This document shows, in pieces, positions 11,396 to 21,223 of a DNA stretch of 64,000 nucleotides (its first letter is position 1; each line of letters begins with the position of its first letter). The notes beneath the pieces were generated by a model that was given only the letters and a program-made list of their open reading frames with translations, had not been told where the DNA came from and searched no databases. Origin of the DNA: Botryosphaeria dothidea (lineage: Eukaryota > Ascomycota > Dothideomycetes > Botryosphaeriales > Botryosphaeriaceae); NCBI GenBank assembly GCA_011503125.2, contig WWBZ02000040.1, positions 3,720,001-3,784,000 of the forward strand. Reading direction: 5' to 3'. The position numbers and the translations under genes are program-made.

Positions 11396-13665
11396 ATGCT
11401 TGCCCCTCTTCAATTGCTCGCAAAGATGCGCTTTTCAGCCTCTTTCGTGGGACCCAGCTCGCTGTCGTGCGGTCTCTTTGCGATTGGAGCTCTGTCGGCC
11501 TACACAAATGACTCTTACGACGTCCTATCCGTGGATCCTCTGAAGACCCCTTATCCCTACGAGTTTCCGCAGTTGCAAGATGCCAACTCGACCGCGCTGT
11601 TTCCAATGCCGCTTTGCGGCAATGTGGTAATTGAGGAGGCCACTATCGATCAACTGCAGGCCTACATGAGCCAGGGCACGCTTACTGCCGTAAAGCTTGC
11701 GCATTGCTACTGGAAACGAGTCATGCAAACCGACGACTATATCAAGTACGTGTCTTTCTTGGATCTAGTAATTTTTTCCGAAATGGGTAAATTCATCATC
11801 ATAAGCTTGATACTACACATGCCCTTGGTATTTCCCGTTTTGGCTGACACTCCTGCTCCCTTCAATATTCTGCCCATGAATAAGTTCATGACATAGCCTT
11901 CGTGCAGCACCTCGCCCTGACGTAATCCCACAGTTCAGTTCTAGAAATAAACCCAGACTTCTTGGACATCGCCGCGGCCTTGGATGCGGAACGCTCTTCC
12001 GGCAAGCTTCGCGGCCCGCTCCATGGCATCCCTTTCCTGGTCAAGGACAACATCGCCTCAAAGGACAAAATGGAGACCACTGCCGGCTCGTGGGCACTCC
12101 TCGGCAGCGTCGTCCCGCGAGATGCGTTTGTGGTCGCTCGTCTGCGCGAAGCCGGTGCAGTCCTATTCGGCAAGGCCACTCTCAGCGAATGGGCAGACAT
12201 GCGGAGTAAGCCGCTCCGAATTTAGACTTTGCGGAAAGAGCCCCTAATGATTCCATTCCGAAAGGCAACAACTACAGTGAGGGTTTCTCTCCGCGCGGAG
12301 ACCAGGCCCGCAGCCCGTATAACTTAACCGTCAACCCCGGTGGGAGTAGTTCTGGGAGCGCCGCCGCTGTTGCCGCGAATGTCGTACCATTTTCGCTTGG
12401 CACTGAGACCGACGGTAGTGGTAAGCTATATTGTTGCAGCTCCCGTCTGACAAACTTCACTTGGCGCTGATGCCTCGTAGTCATCAACCCCGCAGAACGC
12501 AATGCCATTGTAGGCTTCAAACCTACAGTCGGTCTCACATCAAGAGCCGGGTGAGTCAAGCGGGACACTCGAACTTTCTACTTCCCAGCTGACGCTCACA
12601 GGGTCGTCCCTGAATGCGAACATCAGGACACAGTCGGCACGTTTGGCAAGACTGTTCGAGACGCTGTCTATGCTCTGGATGCAATTTATGGTGTGGACGT
12701 GCGTGACAACTACACCTTGGCCCAGCAGGGCAAAACACCGGCAGGCGGCTATGCCCAATACCTGACCAACCGCTTTGCCCTATCCAACGCAACCTTCGGT
12801 ATCCCATGGGAGAGCTTCTGGCAGTACGCGCCATCCGAGCAGATCCCAGTGCTCCTCTCCATCGTCGACCTCCTCCGCGCCCACGGCGCCACCATCATCA
12901 ATGGCACCGAGATCCCCAGCCGGGACAAGACCATCTCCCCGGACGGCTGGGACTGGGACTACGGCAGCACGCGCGGCTACCCCAACGAGTCCGAATACAC
13001 GGTCGTGAAGGTAGATTTCTACAACAACATCAAGACCTACCTCTCCGAGCTCGAGAACACGCCCATCCGCGGCCTCGAAGACATCGTGCAGTAAACCCCC
13101 CCCCCCCTCTCTCTCTTCCTCCCTTTCCTCCCACGGTAGACAAAATGCTCACGCCCCAATCAACAGATACAACTACGACAACGACGGCACCTCCGGCGGC
13201 AACCCCTGGCCCCTCGGCATCCCGGCCTTCTACAGCGGCCAAGACGGCTTCCTGGCCTCGCTCGCCACGAAGGGCGAGCGCAACGCCACCTACTGGCAGG
13301 CCCTCGCCTTCGTCCAGCGCGCCACCCGCGCCAACGGCATCGACGCCGCCCTCGCCCGCGCCGACGCCCTCCTCGTCCCGCCCGATGTCGGCCAGACGTA
13401 CCAGATCGCCGCGCAGGCGGGCTACCCGATGATCACGCTGCCGGCGGGCGTGGGCAGGGCGAACGGCATGCCGTTCGGCATCGCGCTGATGGCGAGCGCG
13501 TGGGAGGAGGCGAAGCTGGTGGCGTGGGGCAGCGCCGTCGAGGACGCGCAGTGGAACGCTGGCGGCGGCGGCAACGGGACGGCGGCGTCCGGGCGGACGC
13601 GGCCGCGGTGGTACGGCTATCGGGAGAAGAACGTGCCGGTTTTGCCCGGGGGCGGGTGCTGTTGA
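11396..13665 (+). CDS. Secreted amidase (amidase signature family), 6 exons
   Basis: A hydrolase of amide bonds using a Ser-cisSer-Lys triad. Exons 11396-11745, 11934-12205, 12265-12420, 12481-12550, 12602-13090 and 13167-13665 join in frame to 611 residues. The Met at 11426 would give 601 and a tidier signal peptide. The N-terminus is hydrophobic with a likely cleavage after A-L-S-A, so export is predicted. The catalytic Lys lies in F-L-V-K-D-N-I. The Ser residues lie in G-G-S-S-S-G-S-A-A and G-T-E-T-D-G-S, the latter split by intron 3. R-A-G-V-V-P and Q-D-T-V-G follow as in the family. Several N-x-S/T sites agree with secretion. Intron 5 begins with GTAAAC and a long C-run. The substrate is unknown; fungal secreted relatives are often annotated as glutamyl-tRNA amidotransferase-like but have no such role. 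Confidence 0.9.
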
Positions 13666-13728
13666 GAGTTGTTGAGTCCGCGTGGTTTCTTGGGGCATGG
13701 GAAACTTGGTCAGGAGACGGGGGTGAAG

Positions 13729-13730
<2 letters not shown>

Positions 13731-13769
<39 letters not shown>
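13731..13769. repeat. (TC)n microsatellite
   Basis: A 39-bp uninterrupted TC run 66 bp after the amidase stop codon, probably transcribed in its 3' UTR. Likely to vary in length between strains. Confidence 0.95.
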
Positions 13770-13774
<5 letters not shown>

Positions 13775-13902
13775 TTTGATCTTTTTGAACGGGGAGAGAG
13801 AGAGAAGGTGCCGCCCGGAGTCTCGAGAGGCTGGTGCAGAGGATGCGAATCCATTGGAAGATGTCGTACTTTTTGTGTGAAGCCTGGACGGCCGCCGTTA
13901 CT

Positions 13903-13922
13903 CCACACACACACACACACAC
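13903..13922. repeat. (CA)n microsatellite
   Basis: Ten uninterrupted CA units in the convergent spacer. Simple-sequence repeat with no other evident role. Confidence 0.9.
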
Positions 13923-14213
13923 ATATGTATAGTATTTTTTTTCTAATGAATCTCGTTCATGATGCTTTTTTCTCGCCGTTGCGCGCGCCTCACCTTGAAA
14001 ATTGAAGCATAACCGGGATTTGCTTTTTGAACATAAGCTCATAGATATTCTTGCAATAAATAATCAATGACCCTATACGATTCATAAACAAGCATCGGGA
14101 ACGAGACGTCCAAGTCCAGCCAACTTTGGTTCCGTTCCCCAACGCCCCGCTTGTTGCTGGATATTGCAAAACGTCGACATGTTCTGTCCCTTTGTGCCAC
14201 GCGGCTGCACTTA

Positions 14214-14819
14214 TTATGAGCGGCCGCTCAACCATTCAATGAACTGGGGCAGTCTCAAGGCCTGGGCAAACCTTACCCCGGCCTGAATTAAGGCTTGAAG
14301 GACCGCGCGTTCTTTAGTATGACGCCAGTCCCTCTTGACAACATAGCCGGCGTCGTCGTCGTCGTCGTCGTCGTCGTCGAGATGCTGCAACTCGGCCGTC
14401 ACGTTCGCGATCAGGGGTCCCAAGGCGTGGGCCAAGGATAAAACCTCCCGGATTCCGCTCTCCAGAGACTTGATGAGTTCGGCTTGGGGGTGGTCATGGA
14501 AGGCCTCGACGGAAACGTGGTCCGCGCCTCCGCCGCCGTCTTTCTGGTCAAGTTTCTCGAAGAACGCCTCGACAGTCTTCATATGTGTGTCTTCGATGGC
14601 GTCCATGGTCTGCGCGAGAAGGGGATGTTCATCCTCGCTCGCCTCGGCGTTCCGATTGTTGCTGAAGTTTTTACGACACGTCAGTATTTTCGACGTTCTC
14701 TCCACAAACGCACGAGTGTGTAATCCATGTTACACTCACAGTAAGTTGTTGACACTTCCGGATGGAGCTGCGAGCGCACCAAGGCCCAAAGACGCGAGAA
14801 GAATTATGTGAAGGCGCAT
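14214..14819 (-). CDS. Small secreted protein with poly-Asp run and Lys-Arg site
   Basis: I do not recognise a family. Exons 14819-14740 and 14661-14214 join in frame to 175 residues. The first 18 residues form a clear signal peptide ending A-L-A-A. There is no cysteine. The middle region is acidic (E-A-S-E-D-E-H) and helical. Nine consecutive Asp, encoded by a GTC/GAC trinucleotide repeat, are followed by A-G-Y-V-V-K-R. Lys-Arg is a Kex2-type processing site. The remaining 38 residues are net positive and amphipathic, ending W-L-S-G-R-S. The layout (signal, acidic pro-part, dibasic site, cationic helix) resembles a secreted peptide precursor; this is inference. It could equally be a lineage-specific secreted protein of unrelated role. 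Confidence 0.72.
14351..14379. repeat. (GTC)n coding trinucleotide repeat
   Basis: A 29-bp GTC/GAC run inside the small secreted-protein gene. On the minus strand it encodes the poly-Asp stretch, so slippage would change the number of Asp without shifting frame. Confidence 0.93.
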
Positions 14820-15419
14820 GTTGAAGGATGAACAGTGAGTGAGTGAGTGAGTCAGATGAGTATCTCTTAGACCTGCTGGCTCTTTAGATATTCGCTATGT
14901 GTCTTCCTCGAAAGAAAAAAGCCGCACTTAGAAGATGAAATGTTGAGATGGGGCCATTGAAGACTGCGCCATCATGGTTCCGCTAATAGTATCCGTTGAA
15001 TTAGAGCACCAGCGTAGTTCTCAACCGAAACCCTAAACCATTTGTGGACATGTGGTCTTTTGTCGAAGTCTAGGGAAGTTGAGGAAGACACGTGATCAAA
15101 AATGAGGAAGTCAATGGAATCTGGAAGTAATCATAAGCTACTAAGTCTAAATGCTGGCATAAGTCATTATAAGAAAGAAATGCATATCGTAGGAAAGCAC
15201 CGTTCGTGCCGAGCCAAAAGACAGAAGCTTTATGTTTGTATGTATCACAACCATAAGCGGAAACACAAATGGAGTCATGGAAGTATCTATTCGACATGTG
15301 CAAATTATTGACGACATGTACATCAGGACGACTGATGCAACTCCTCAGAAATGATAGGCAGGCGGGTCCCTATCCGTTCGCGCGGCTGAGGGTTCGGTCT
15401 CATCTTCCCCTTAATCAGA
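14820..15419. other. Spacer upstream of the small secreted-protein gene
   Basis: A 600-bp spacer between the small secreted-protein start (-) and the esterase stop (-). It contains a (GTGA)n run at about 14836-14852 just before the start codon. No gene is seen. Confidence 0.45.
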
Positions 15420-16399
15420 TCATAGCGTGAAGCCGGCGAAGAACTTCATGATCAACGGGGTAGCGTCATAGCAAGTCTGACGCCCATCATCCGCATTGGG
15501 ATAGCTATGGCCCAAGTTCGAGGCGTTGTAGTGCTGCACGACGCCGCTGCCCCAGCTGTGCTTCCACGCAACCGGGAAAGCCGTGTCCGTGCACAGGGCC
15601 GTGGTCTTGTTCTTGTCCGGGTCGAAGCCGTCGCGGGCGGCCCAGTCGTTCATGTACTCCGGGATGTTGGCCGTGTCGCCGCGCTGAGAAGTGCCGTTGT
15701 AGCCGATCTGGCCGTCCTTGAAGCCGTGGAACTCCAAGATGGGGATGGGCAGGCGACCGGGTTTGCAGGCGGGCAGCTCGCCTTCAGGAGCGCCCAGCAC
15801 GCCCTTGTAAATGGCAGGGCTTACGGGAGCGAAAGCCGCAATCTTGAGTGACGCGTCGGGGTCGCACGCGAGTAGCGTGGTGAAGCCAGCACCATTGGAT
15901 TTACCGGTGGCGTAGACGCGAGCAGGATCAATGCAGTACGTCGAAGTCAGGTAGTCGATGAGCTCGGTAGTGAATTGAATGTCGTTGTTCACTGATGGGT
16001 CGGCAGAGATATCGCCAAGCCATTGGTGTGTACCTGAATCTGTCTGGCATCCGGTCAGCATTTGTAGAAAGAAGTCATCGATAAGGTGCATACCGGGATT
16101 CCTTGCGGGTAGACAGCGATTGCGTCGGGGTTGTTTGACTTGTTCGAGAACTGAGAGAGCTCTTCTTGGAACTTCATATCTTTTCCACGACCATGGTACG
16201 AAAGAATCAAGGGCACGGGCTTGTTTGCGTCATAATTCTCGGGCAAATGGATGCGATAATGGCGTTTGACATCTTCGATGTAGATGGTTGTGTTCTTGGA
16301 CACGCCTGGTTGGATACCGGACGGGAGCGATTTGGCGCATCCGCTTGGAAGAGCTGCAGCGCCAAGAGAGAGCAGGATGGTGAGCAATGCCGGTAACAT
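15420..16399 (-). CDS. Secreted feruloyl esterase / PHB depolymerase-type esterase
   Basis: An extracellular alpha/beta hydrolase of the CE1-like Esterase_PHB group; relatives release ferulic acid from plant cell-wall xylan. Exons 16399-16094 and 16043-15420 join in frame to 309 residues. The Met at 16399 begins a signal peptide ending in A-A-A-L-P; an in-frame Met at 16423 adds eight residues. The oxyanion/nucleophile elements are Y-H-G-R-G and G-K-S-N-G-A-G with the catalytic Ser. A likely acid is the Asp in F-K-D, and the His is in L-G-H-S-Y-P. Six cysteines could form the usual disulfides. Length fits the family. Its promoter is shared with a Mid2-like gene. Feruloyl esterase of type C is the best guess; acetylxylan esterase or PHB depolymerase remain possible. 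Confidence 0.87.
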
Positions 16400-17398
16400 G
16401 ATGTCTTGCTGCGCTGTGACCAAAAGATTACGGGGAGGAAGCTGGTGGTGACACTGCCACGGGTCGCAGGACCCTGGATCTTAAATGAGAAGAGCAAGCG
16501 CGGTCAGCATCGGGAGCTATTTACTCTTCAGTACATGGCCGGACTGTCGCGGCGGATCCCTGATGTCACCGGTGTTGGATTGTGAGGAGCAGGGCTGTGG
16601 CTGATGTGGCGCTTATTTTTAGCTGCGGGTCGTCTGAGAGAGGCAATGCGATGGGACGCGGTCCATGTCTCCACACGCTGTACCCGACCCGCAATGATGA
16701 TGAGCCGAGGGTGTCGGAGTGAGCGCAGCAGACGCCGGCGTGTGCGCATCAGCCGCGCTGAGACCACTCGTCCACGCTCGAAGGATGGCGGAGCTTGTCC
16801 GGATCTTCTTAAACGGGCTGGCCATGCGATCGGGGAGCTGGATGCAGCAAGGATGGACGGCCGAATTTGGCTCTCATTTTAAGCATAGAGCCCGTGGGGG
16901 CCGTTTTTGGCGCCGGCCCTAGTGCTTTGCTAAAAGCTGACCGCCAGCTCGACTGGATGCAAGCTGGTGCACAAGTGCTGATCCCTTCCCGCAAGCCGCC
17001 CTGCTGGTTTTCAGATTGATGGGTGCTGCCGCCGAGGAGGGTGTGAGCGGGCATGGGCGTGGGCGGGGAGCCCTGCAGACGCCCTGCCAGCGGCCCGCAG
17101 ATCCTGCTTCCTTGGGCAGACAGCTGCCTGCTGACGCTGCTGCTAGAACCACCTTACACATGCACGCCGCACAGTGGGCTGCGTATAATAATCCTTCGAA
17201 TCCTTCCCGCCACGTTCCTGCTGTTGCCCAAGTGAGCCTCTCCGGCCGCCGTCAAACGACGTCAACAGCCAAGCAAAAGGAAGACAGCGAGAGAGCCAGC
17301 AGGAATTCGGATAAAGGCCTGCCTTCGGCAGTTGCGTCAATCACCACCCAACTGGCCGTTTCTCCCTCCTGTACGATCGAATCTCTCCGGGCTCCACC
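16400..17398. other. Divergent promoter region
   Basis: A 1-kb shared upstream region of the esterase (-) and the Mid2-like sensor (+). It has GC-rich and pyrimidine-rich patches and a TATAATAAT string at about 17182. No gene is supported. Confidence 0.45.
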
Positions 17399-18493
17399 AT
17401 GTGGATTGCGCCATGTCCATGGCCATTGGCAACGCTGTTGTCCTTGTCGACACTTGCCTCGGCCCAAGGAACGAGTAACAAGCAGGACTCGAGAGACTGT
17501 TTTTTCCCGGACGGCATACAATCGAGCGGCGGCCCTTGTTTCCCGGACCAGGCGGTATCGCCGTGTTGCGGGCCCGGCTTCGTCTGTCTCTCCAACGGTC
17601 TCTGCCAGCCCGGTCCGGGCACGAGAAAATCATACCAGTACACCGTCTATCGCTCCTCGTGCACCGATCGGACATGGAACTCGACCGACTGCCCCAGGGT
17701 ATGTCTTAGCTGTAAGTCGTCTCCATCCACACACATCCGCATCTCCGTCTTTGCGCTCGTCAGCAAAAGTGGTACTACGCTGAATCCTGTGCTGACTGGA
17801 ACGCCAAACATAGCCGACGACCGGCTCGACTCCGGCCAGGGTCTGGCAACCTGCGGAACGGGCGGGTCCTACTGCTGTGGGCGCGGCTACGACTGCTGCA
17901 GCAACGGCACCAACATCTTCACCTACGGCACGGCCGAAATCGTAACCACCATCCCAATCGGCAGCAGCTCCTCCTCCTCCGCCGCCTCATCCACCGCAGC
18001 GGCCAGCTCGAGCGCTTCTTCCTCCTCCTCCTCAACATCATCATCCTCACCGAGCAACGCAACCTCAATAGGCGTCGGCGTAGGCGTCGGCGTCGGCGGC
18101 TTCGCGATCCTGCTAGCCAGCGTCCTCCTCTTCCTGATGTTCCGGCGCCGCAGAAAAGAGCAGGCGAAGCAGCAGGCCGCGTCAAGTCCGCACGACGAAG
18201 AAGGACACACGCCGCGCGGCACGGAACTGCAGGCGGACGAGATAAAGCAAGGGGGCGGCGGTGCTTTCACGTCTCCGCCCCCAACGTACCGGTCCGATTC
18301 GAACGTCCACACTGCAGTCAGCAGCCCGGGCGGAGAAGAAAGAAGCGGCGGGATGACGCCGGGCCCGCCGTTGAACCCCGCCGAGTTCCCGTCCGGGCCG
18401 GAGAGGGAGAGGTTCGAGATGGAAGGCCAGCACCCGGAGTCGTGGAAGGGCGCGCCTGTGCGGAGTGACGCGCAGAGGCACGAGCTTGAATAG
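17399..18493 (+). CDS. Mid2-like single-pass membrane protein, Cys-rich ectodomain
   Basis: Architecture of a cell-wall sensor: signal peptide (M-W-I-A... to A-S-A-Q), a Cys-rich extracellular part (C-F-F-P-D-G, C-C-G-P-G-F-V-C, C-C-G-R-G-Y-D-C-C), a Ser/Ala-rich stalk of about 45 residues, one membrane segment (G-G-F-A-I-L-L-A-S-V-L-L-F-L-M-F) with R-R-R-R-K after it, and a cytosolic tail with Pro-rich P-P-P-T-Y. Read without introns it is 364 residues. A likely intron at 17712-17813 is exactly 102 nt and stop-free, so both forms stay in frame. Splicing gives 330 residues and a better family fit (C-L-S-S-D-D-R-L-D-S), and a CTGAC branch-like site lies near its 3' end. Ligand and pathway are not shown by sequence; a cell-wall integrity role is inference. 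Confidence 0.8.
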   Translation: MWIAPCPWPLATLLSLSTLASAQGTSNKQDSRDCFFPDGIQSSGGPCFPDQAVSPCCGPGFVCLSNGLCQPGPGTRKSYQYTVYRSSCTDRTWNSTDCPRVCLSCKSSPSTHIRISVFALVSKSGTTLNPVLTGTPNIADDRLDSGQGLATCGTGGSYCCGRGYDCCSNGTNIFTYGTAEIVTTIPIGSSSSSSAASSTAAASSSASSSSSSTSSSSPSNATSIGVGVGVGVGGFAILLASVLLFLMFRRRRKEQAKQQAASSPHDEEGHTPRGTELQADEIKQGGGGAFTSPPPTYRSDSNVHTAVSSPGGEERSGGMTPGPPLNPAEFPSGPERERFEMEGQHPESWKGAPVRSDAQRHELE

Positions 18494-20014
18494 TGTTGGT
18501 ACTAAAAGGTAGTGCTATGTGAGCGAATAAGATTATGAGGACACGTAAATAATACCCATACCCGATATATAATTTTTTGAGAAGCTTTCCTTGCTCTAGT
18601 ATCTGTCCTGAGGGCATCGACAAGCTACTTTCGAGAACATTTTCCTGGCTCGATCCGCTTGCCTTCCCAATTTTCAGTCCAGACGGGATGCTTTCTTTTG
18701 CCCAGATCAACATGTCTCCTCAAAGATGATCTTTAGTACCTTGGGTGATTCCGGGTTCACATAAGTATCCTAGCGTTCCCGGCACCCGAAGTCCCGCGCT
18801 AGCCGTGGCCATGCGGGGGGAGCTATTAAAGTAGATCCCATTTGATGGGTCCATTGCGCGGCTCTTGAAATGATTACTTTCCGTCGGAAGAGGGACTTCG
18901 AAATCGGAGAGACAAGAGAACCAATCCAATAATCTGATAATCGGTGCCCGGCTCAAGCCGTCTAGGAACAAAAACGGCCTTTTACCAGGAGGGGTAAGGA
19001 AGAAGGCCCGCACAAGGTGAACTCATGGTACGATCCGTTGTGGAGAAGAGAAGAAATATCGCAAAGCAAGACGTCGACGGGTCTCCCGACTCGAAGACGA
19101 TCTGGGACGAAAGTCGAATCGCAACTAGCTTCACTCGTCTGGGTTGTCAGAAAGCTGGTCGGATGGTTGAGGTTGTGTTGAGCAAGGCTTACCTTCGACC
19201 AGCTCACTTGCTCCTATCCACCAGTCGACTTAGTTTGATTTACTTGTAAGTTGGATTTGTAGGTGTCGAATGGTAGATAGTTAACGCGGAGTTCGCCAAA
19301 TGAGTAGGTAGGTATTGTTAGTGTTTCCTCTGCTTGTCAAGCTCTTTCCTTGGAACTGCAGCTGACTCTACAAAATAGCAAGCCGAGCATTAGTTGCAAG
19401 ATGAGATGTAGTATTCGCCTTCAGTTGATTGCTCCATCTCTATATGCGGTGCTACGCTCGAGCTGGAGAACTAGCTTCTTTGTGTGGCCAAAATCGGAAG
19501 AGAGAATACTGGTAGAATTCCAAAGGGTGTCGAGGTGGGCGAAAATCAAGTACAGCCGGTTCCGGGTGAAGGAATGGCGTGAAAAGGCCCCGTGCTCGGT
19601 GCAGAGCATCCGTTCGGCCCTGACTGATAATTAACCGTGATCACGAACAAATCTTTCATCTTTGCATCACAAGAGTGTCTGGTTTTGATATCAAAGTGAG
19701 TAGTGCTGCGTTTTTAATTCTTAAAGCAACATAGTGGTCGTGTAAGCAACGTACATACAGGCATAAAAATCTCTTCTCCTCAGCAACTCTCAAACCTCTC
19801 CCCCACCTCTCTTATCTGTAGCCTCATCTCTCGTCTCCCGACGAAATGTTGAAGCGACGGCTTTACGATATCAATGTACACATGCAAGAATCTTCTTCTG
19901 ACAAAACAGCCATGTTGCTCGGTCGTAAGCGAAATCCGTATGACCCTTGCTTTCATCCCGTCAGCTCTGCAATGAGAGCCTCGTATTTTTATACCGACAA
20001 GATGCTGCGGCAAC
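18494..20014. other. 1.5-kb spacer, no recognised gene
   Basis: Lies between the Mid2-like gene (+) and pyrG (-), a convergent spacer. Several short frames are open on both strands at 18720-19207 and 19350-19634, but I recognise no domain and see no consistent splice structure. It may be a decayed sequence. No tRNA cloverleaf was found. Confidence 0.4.
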
Positions 20015-21223
20015 TCATTTCTTGGCAACGCGCTCCTCGTACGCGGTCCAGGCCTCCTTCCTGTATCTTTCCGCCTCCTCGGCTCTGTTGTCCGCCTCAA
20101 TGATGCCACGGCCGACGATAACGACATCGGAACCCTGCTCGAAGACGATCTGGCGAGGGCTGGTGTACTGCTGGCCCTTGCCATCACCCATTTTGCCTTC
20201 TTGGCCCTTGGGCGGGATCTTGACACCGGGAGTCATGGTGAGGAAGTTGTCGCCAGGCTGGGTGTTGAGCGAGCGCTGCGCGATGAAACCCATAACGAAG
20301 TCCTTGTGCTCACGAGCACTCTTGACGCATTGTTCAGTGTAGGCATCGGTCATCAGGTTGCCAGCCGAGCTCATTTCCGCAAGCAGCAGCAAAGCGCGCA
20401 GGAAGGGAGTGCTGCCGAGCCTCTCGAGGATTTCATGTGCATCGTCATGATGGCCTTCGTCTTCGATGATCGGGGTGGGTTGGGGGCTGATGCTCTGCGA
20501 AATGGTGGTGGAGATGGAAACAACGCTATGCTTGCGGTCATCGGCGGGGTTGCCGTGCTCGTCAACCTCGAGGTGGTTTTGATCGGCGTGGTTTGCGTAT
20601 GAGGGGTCCGCGGGCTCAGCGCTGATCTCGGTCTGCACGGACTGGTTAAAGGTGGCGATTGCAGTCGAAGCTGCATCCTTGAGGGAGGAAACGATGGCTG
20701 GGCCGGGGAAGATGTGTGCGTTGGTGATTTCTGCCCAGCGCGCGATGGCGAGCGGGCCTCCGGTGTACTGCTTCTGAACAGTTTCTGCAACGAGGAGGGT
20801 CAGAGGTCAGCCAATTCGGGGCTCGATGAAGACTTCAACGCGGCCGAGTTCGCGGCGCTGTATCAAGCTGCGCGGTGGAAGGGCTATGCCGGCTCAATGG
20901 GTGGGGTTACCTCCGATGTCACCAAACTTCCGGTCCTCGAAGACCAAGAACTTCTTGCGCTTGGCAATGTCGCGCAGCTGCTTGACGGTGCGGTCGTTGA
21001 AGTCGCTGATGATATCGGCGTGGGTCTTGAGCAGGCATATCGAGTCGCCGACCTCCTCGGCCAGGGAAAGCAGGGCTTGGGTGGTGGTCACGTCGGCGGA
21101 CAAGCACAGGTTGGTACGCTTGATGGCGATGAGACGCAGCAGGTAGGCAGTCAGGGGAGAAGTGTCGGGGAGCAGGGCGCGCTCGATGTAGGACTGGGTC
21201 CAGGTGGGATGGCGTTGGGCCAT
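20015..21223 (-). CDS. pyrG: Orotidine-5'-phosphate decarboxylase
   Basis: Last step of de novo UMP synthesis (OMP to UMP plus CO2), cytosolic. Exons 21223-20911 and 20784-20015 join in frame to 360 residues. The substrate Lys lies in L-L-K-T-H-A-D, and the catalytic D-x-K-x-x-D is in F-E-D-R-K-F-G-D-I-G. The phosphate loop is in V-I-V-G-R-G-I-I. A polar insertion of about 100 residues, rich in Asp, His, Ser and Pro, sits in the second half; such an insertion is typical of filamentous ascomycetes and explains the length over the 267-residue yeast Ura3. The intron interrupts G-D-I-G/E-T-V-Q. A frame stays open upstream to 21688, but the Met at 21223 matches known starts, and a TATA-like string lies about 120 bp upstream. 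Confidence 0.96.

Larger units (their letters stand above)
13666..14213. other. Convergent 3' region with simple repeats
   Basis: A spacer between the amidase stop and the stop of a small secreted-protein gene on the other strand. It carries a TC microsatellite, a purine-rich GA patch at about 13793-13806 and a CA microsatellite, and should hold both 3' UTRs. Confidence 0.5.

Noticed and set aside
18720..19207. Overlapping minus-strand frames with protein-like composition
   Set aside because: They need a frameshift to join, resemble no family I know, and the opposite strand is also open. Kept as unexplained spacer.
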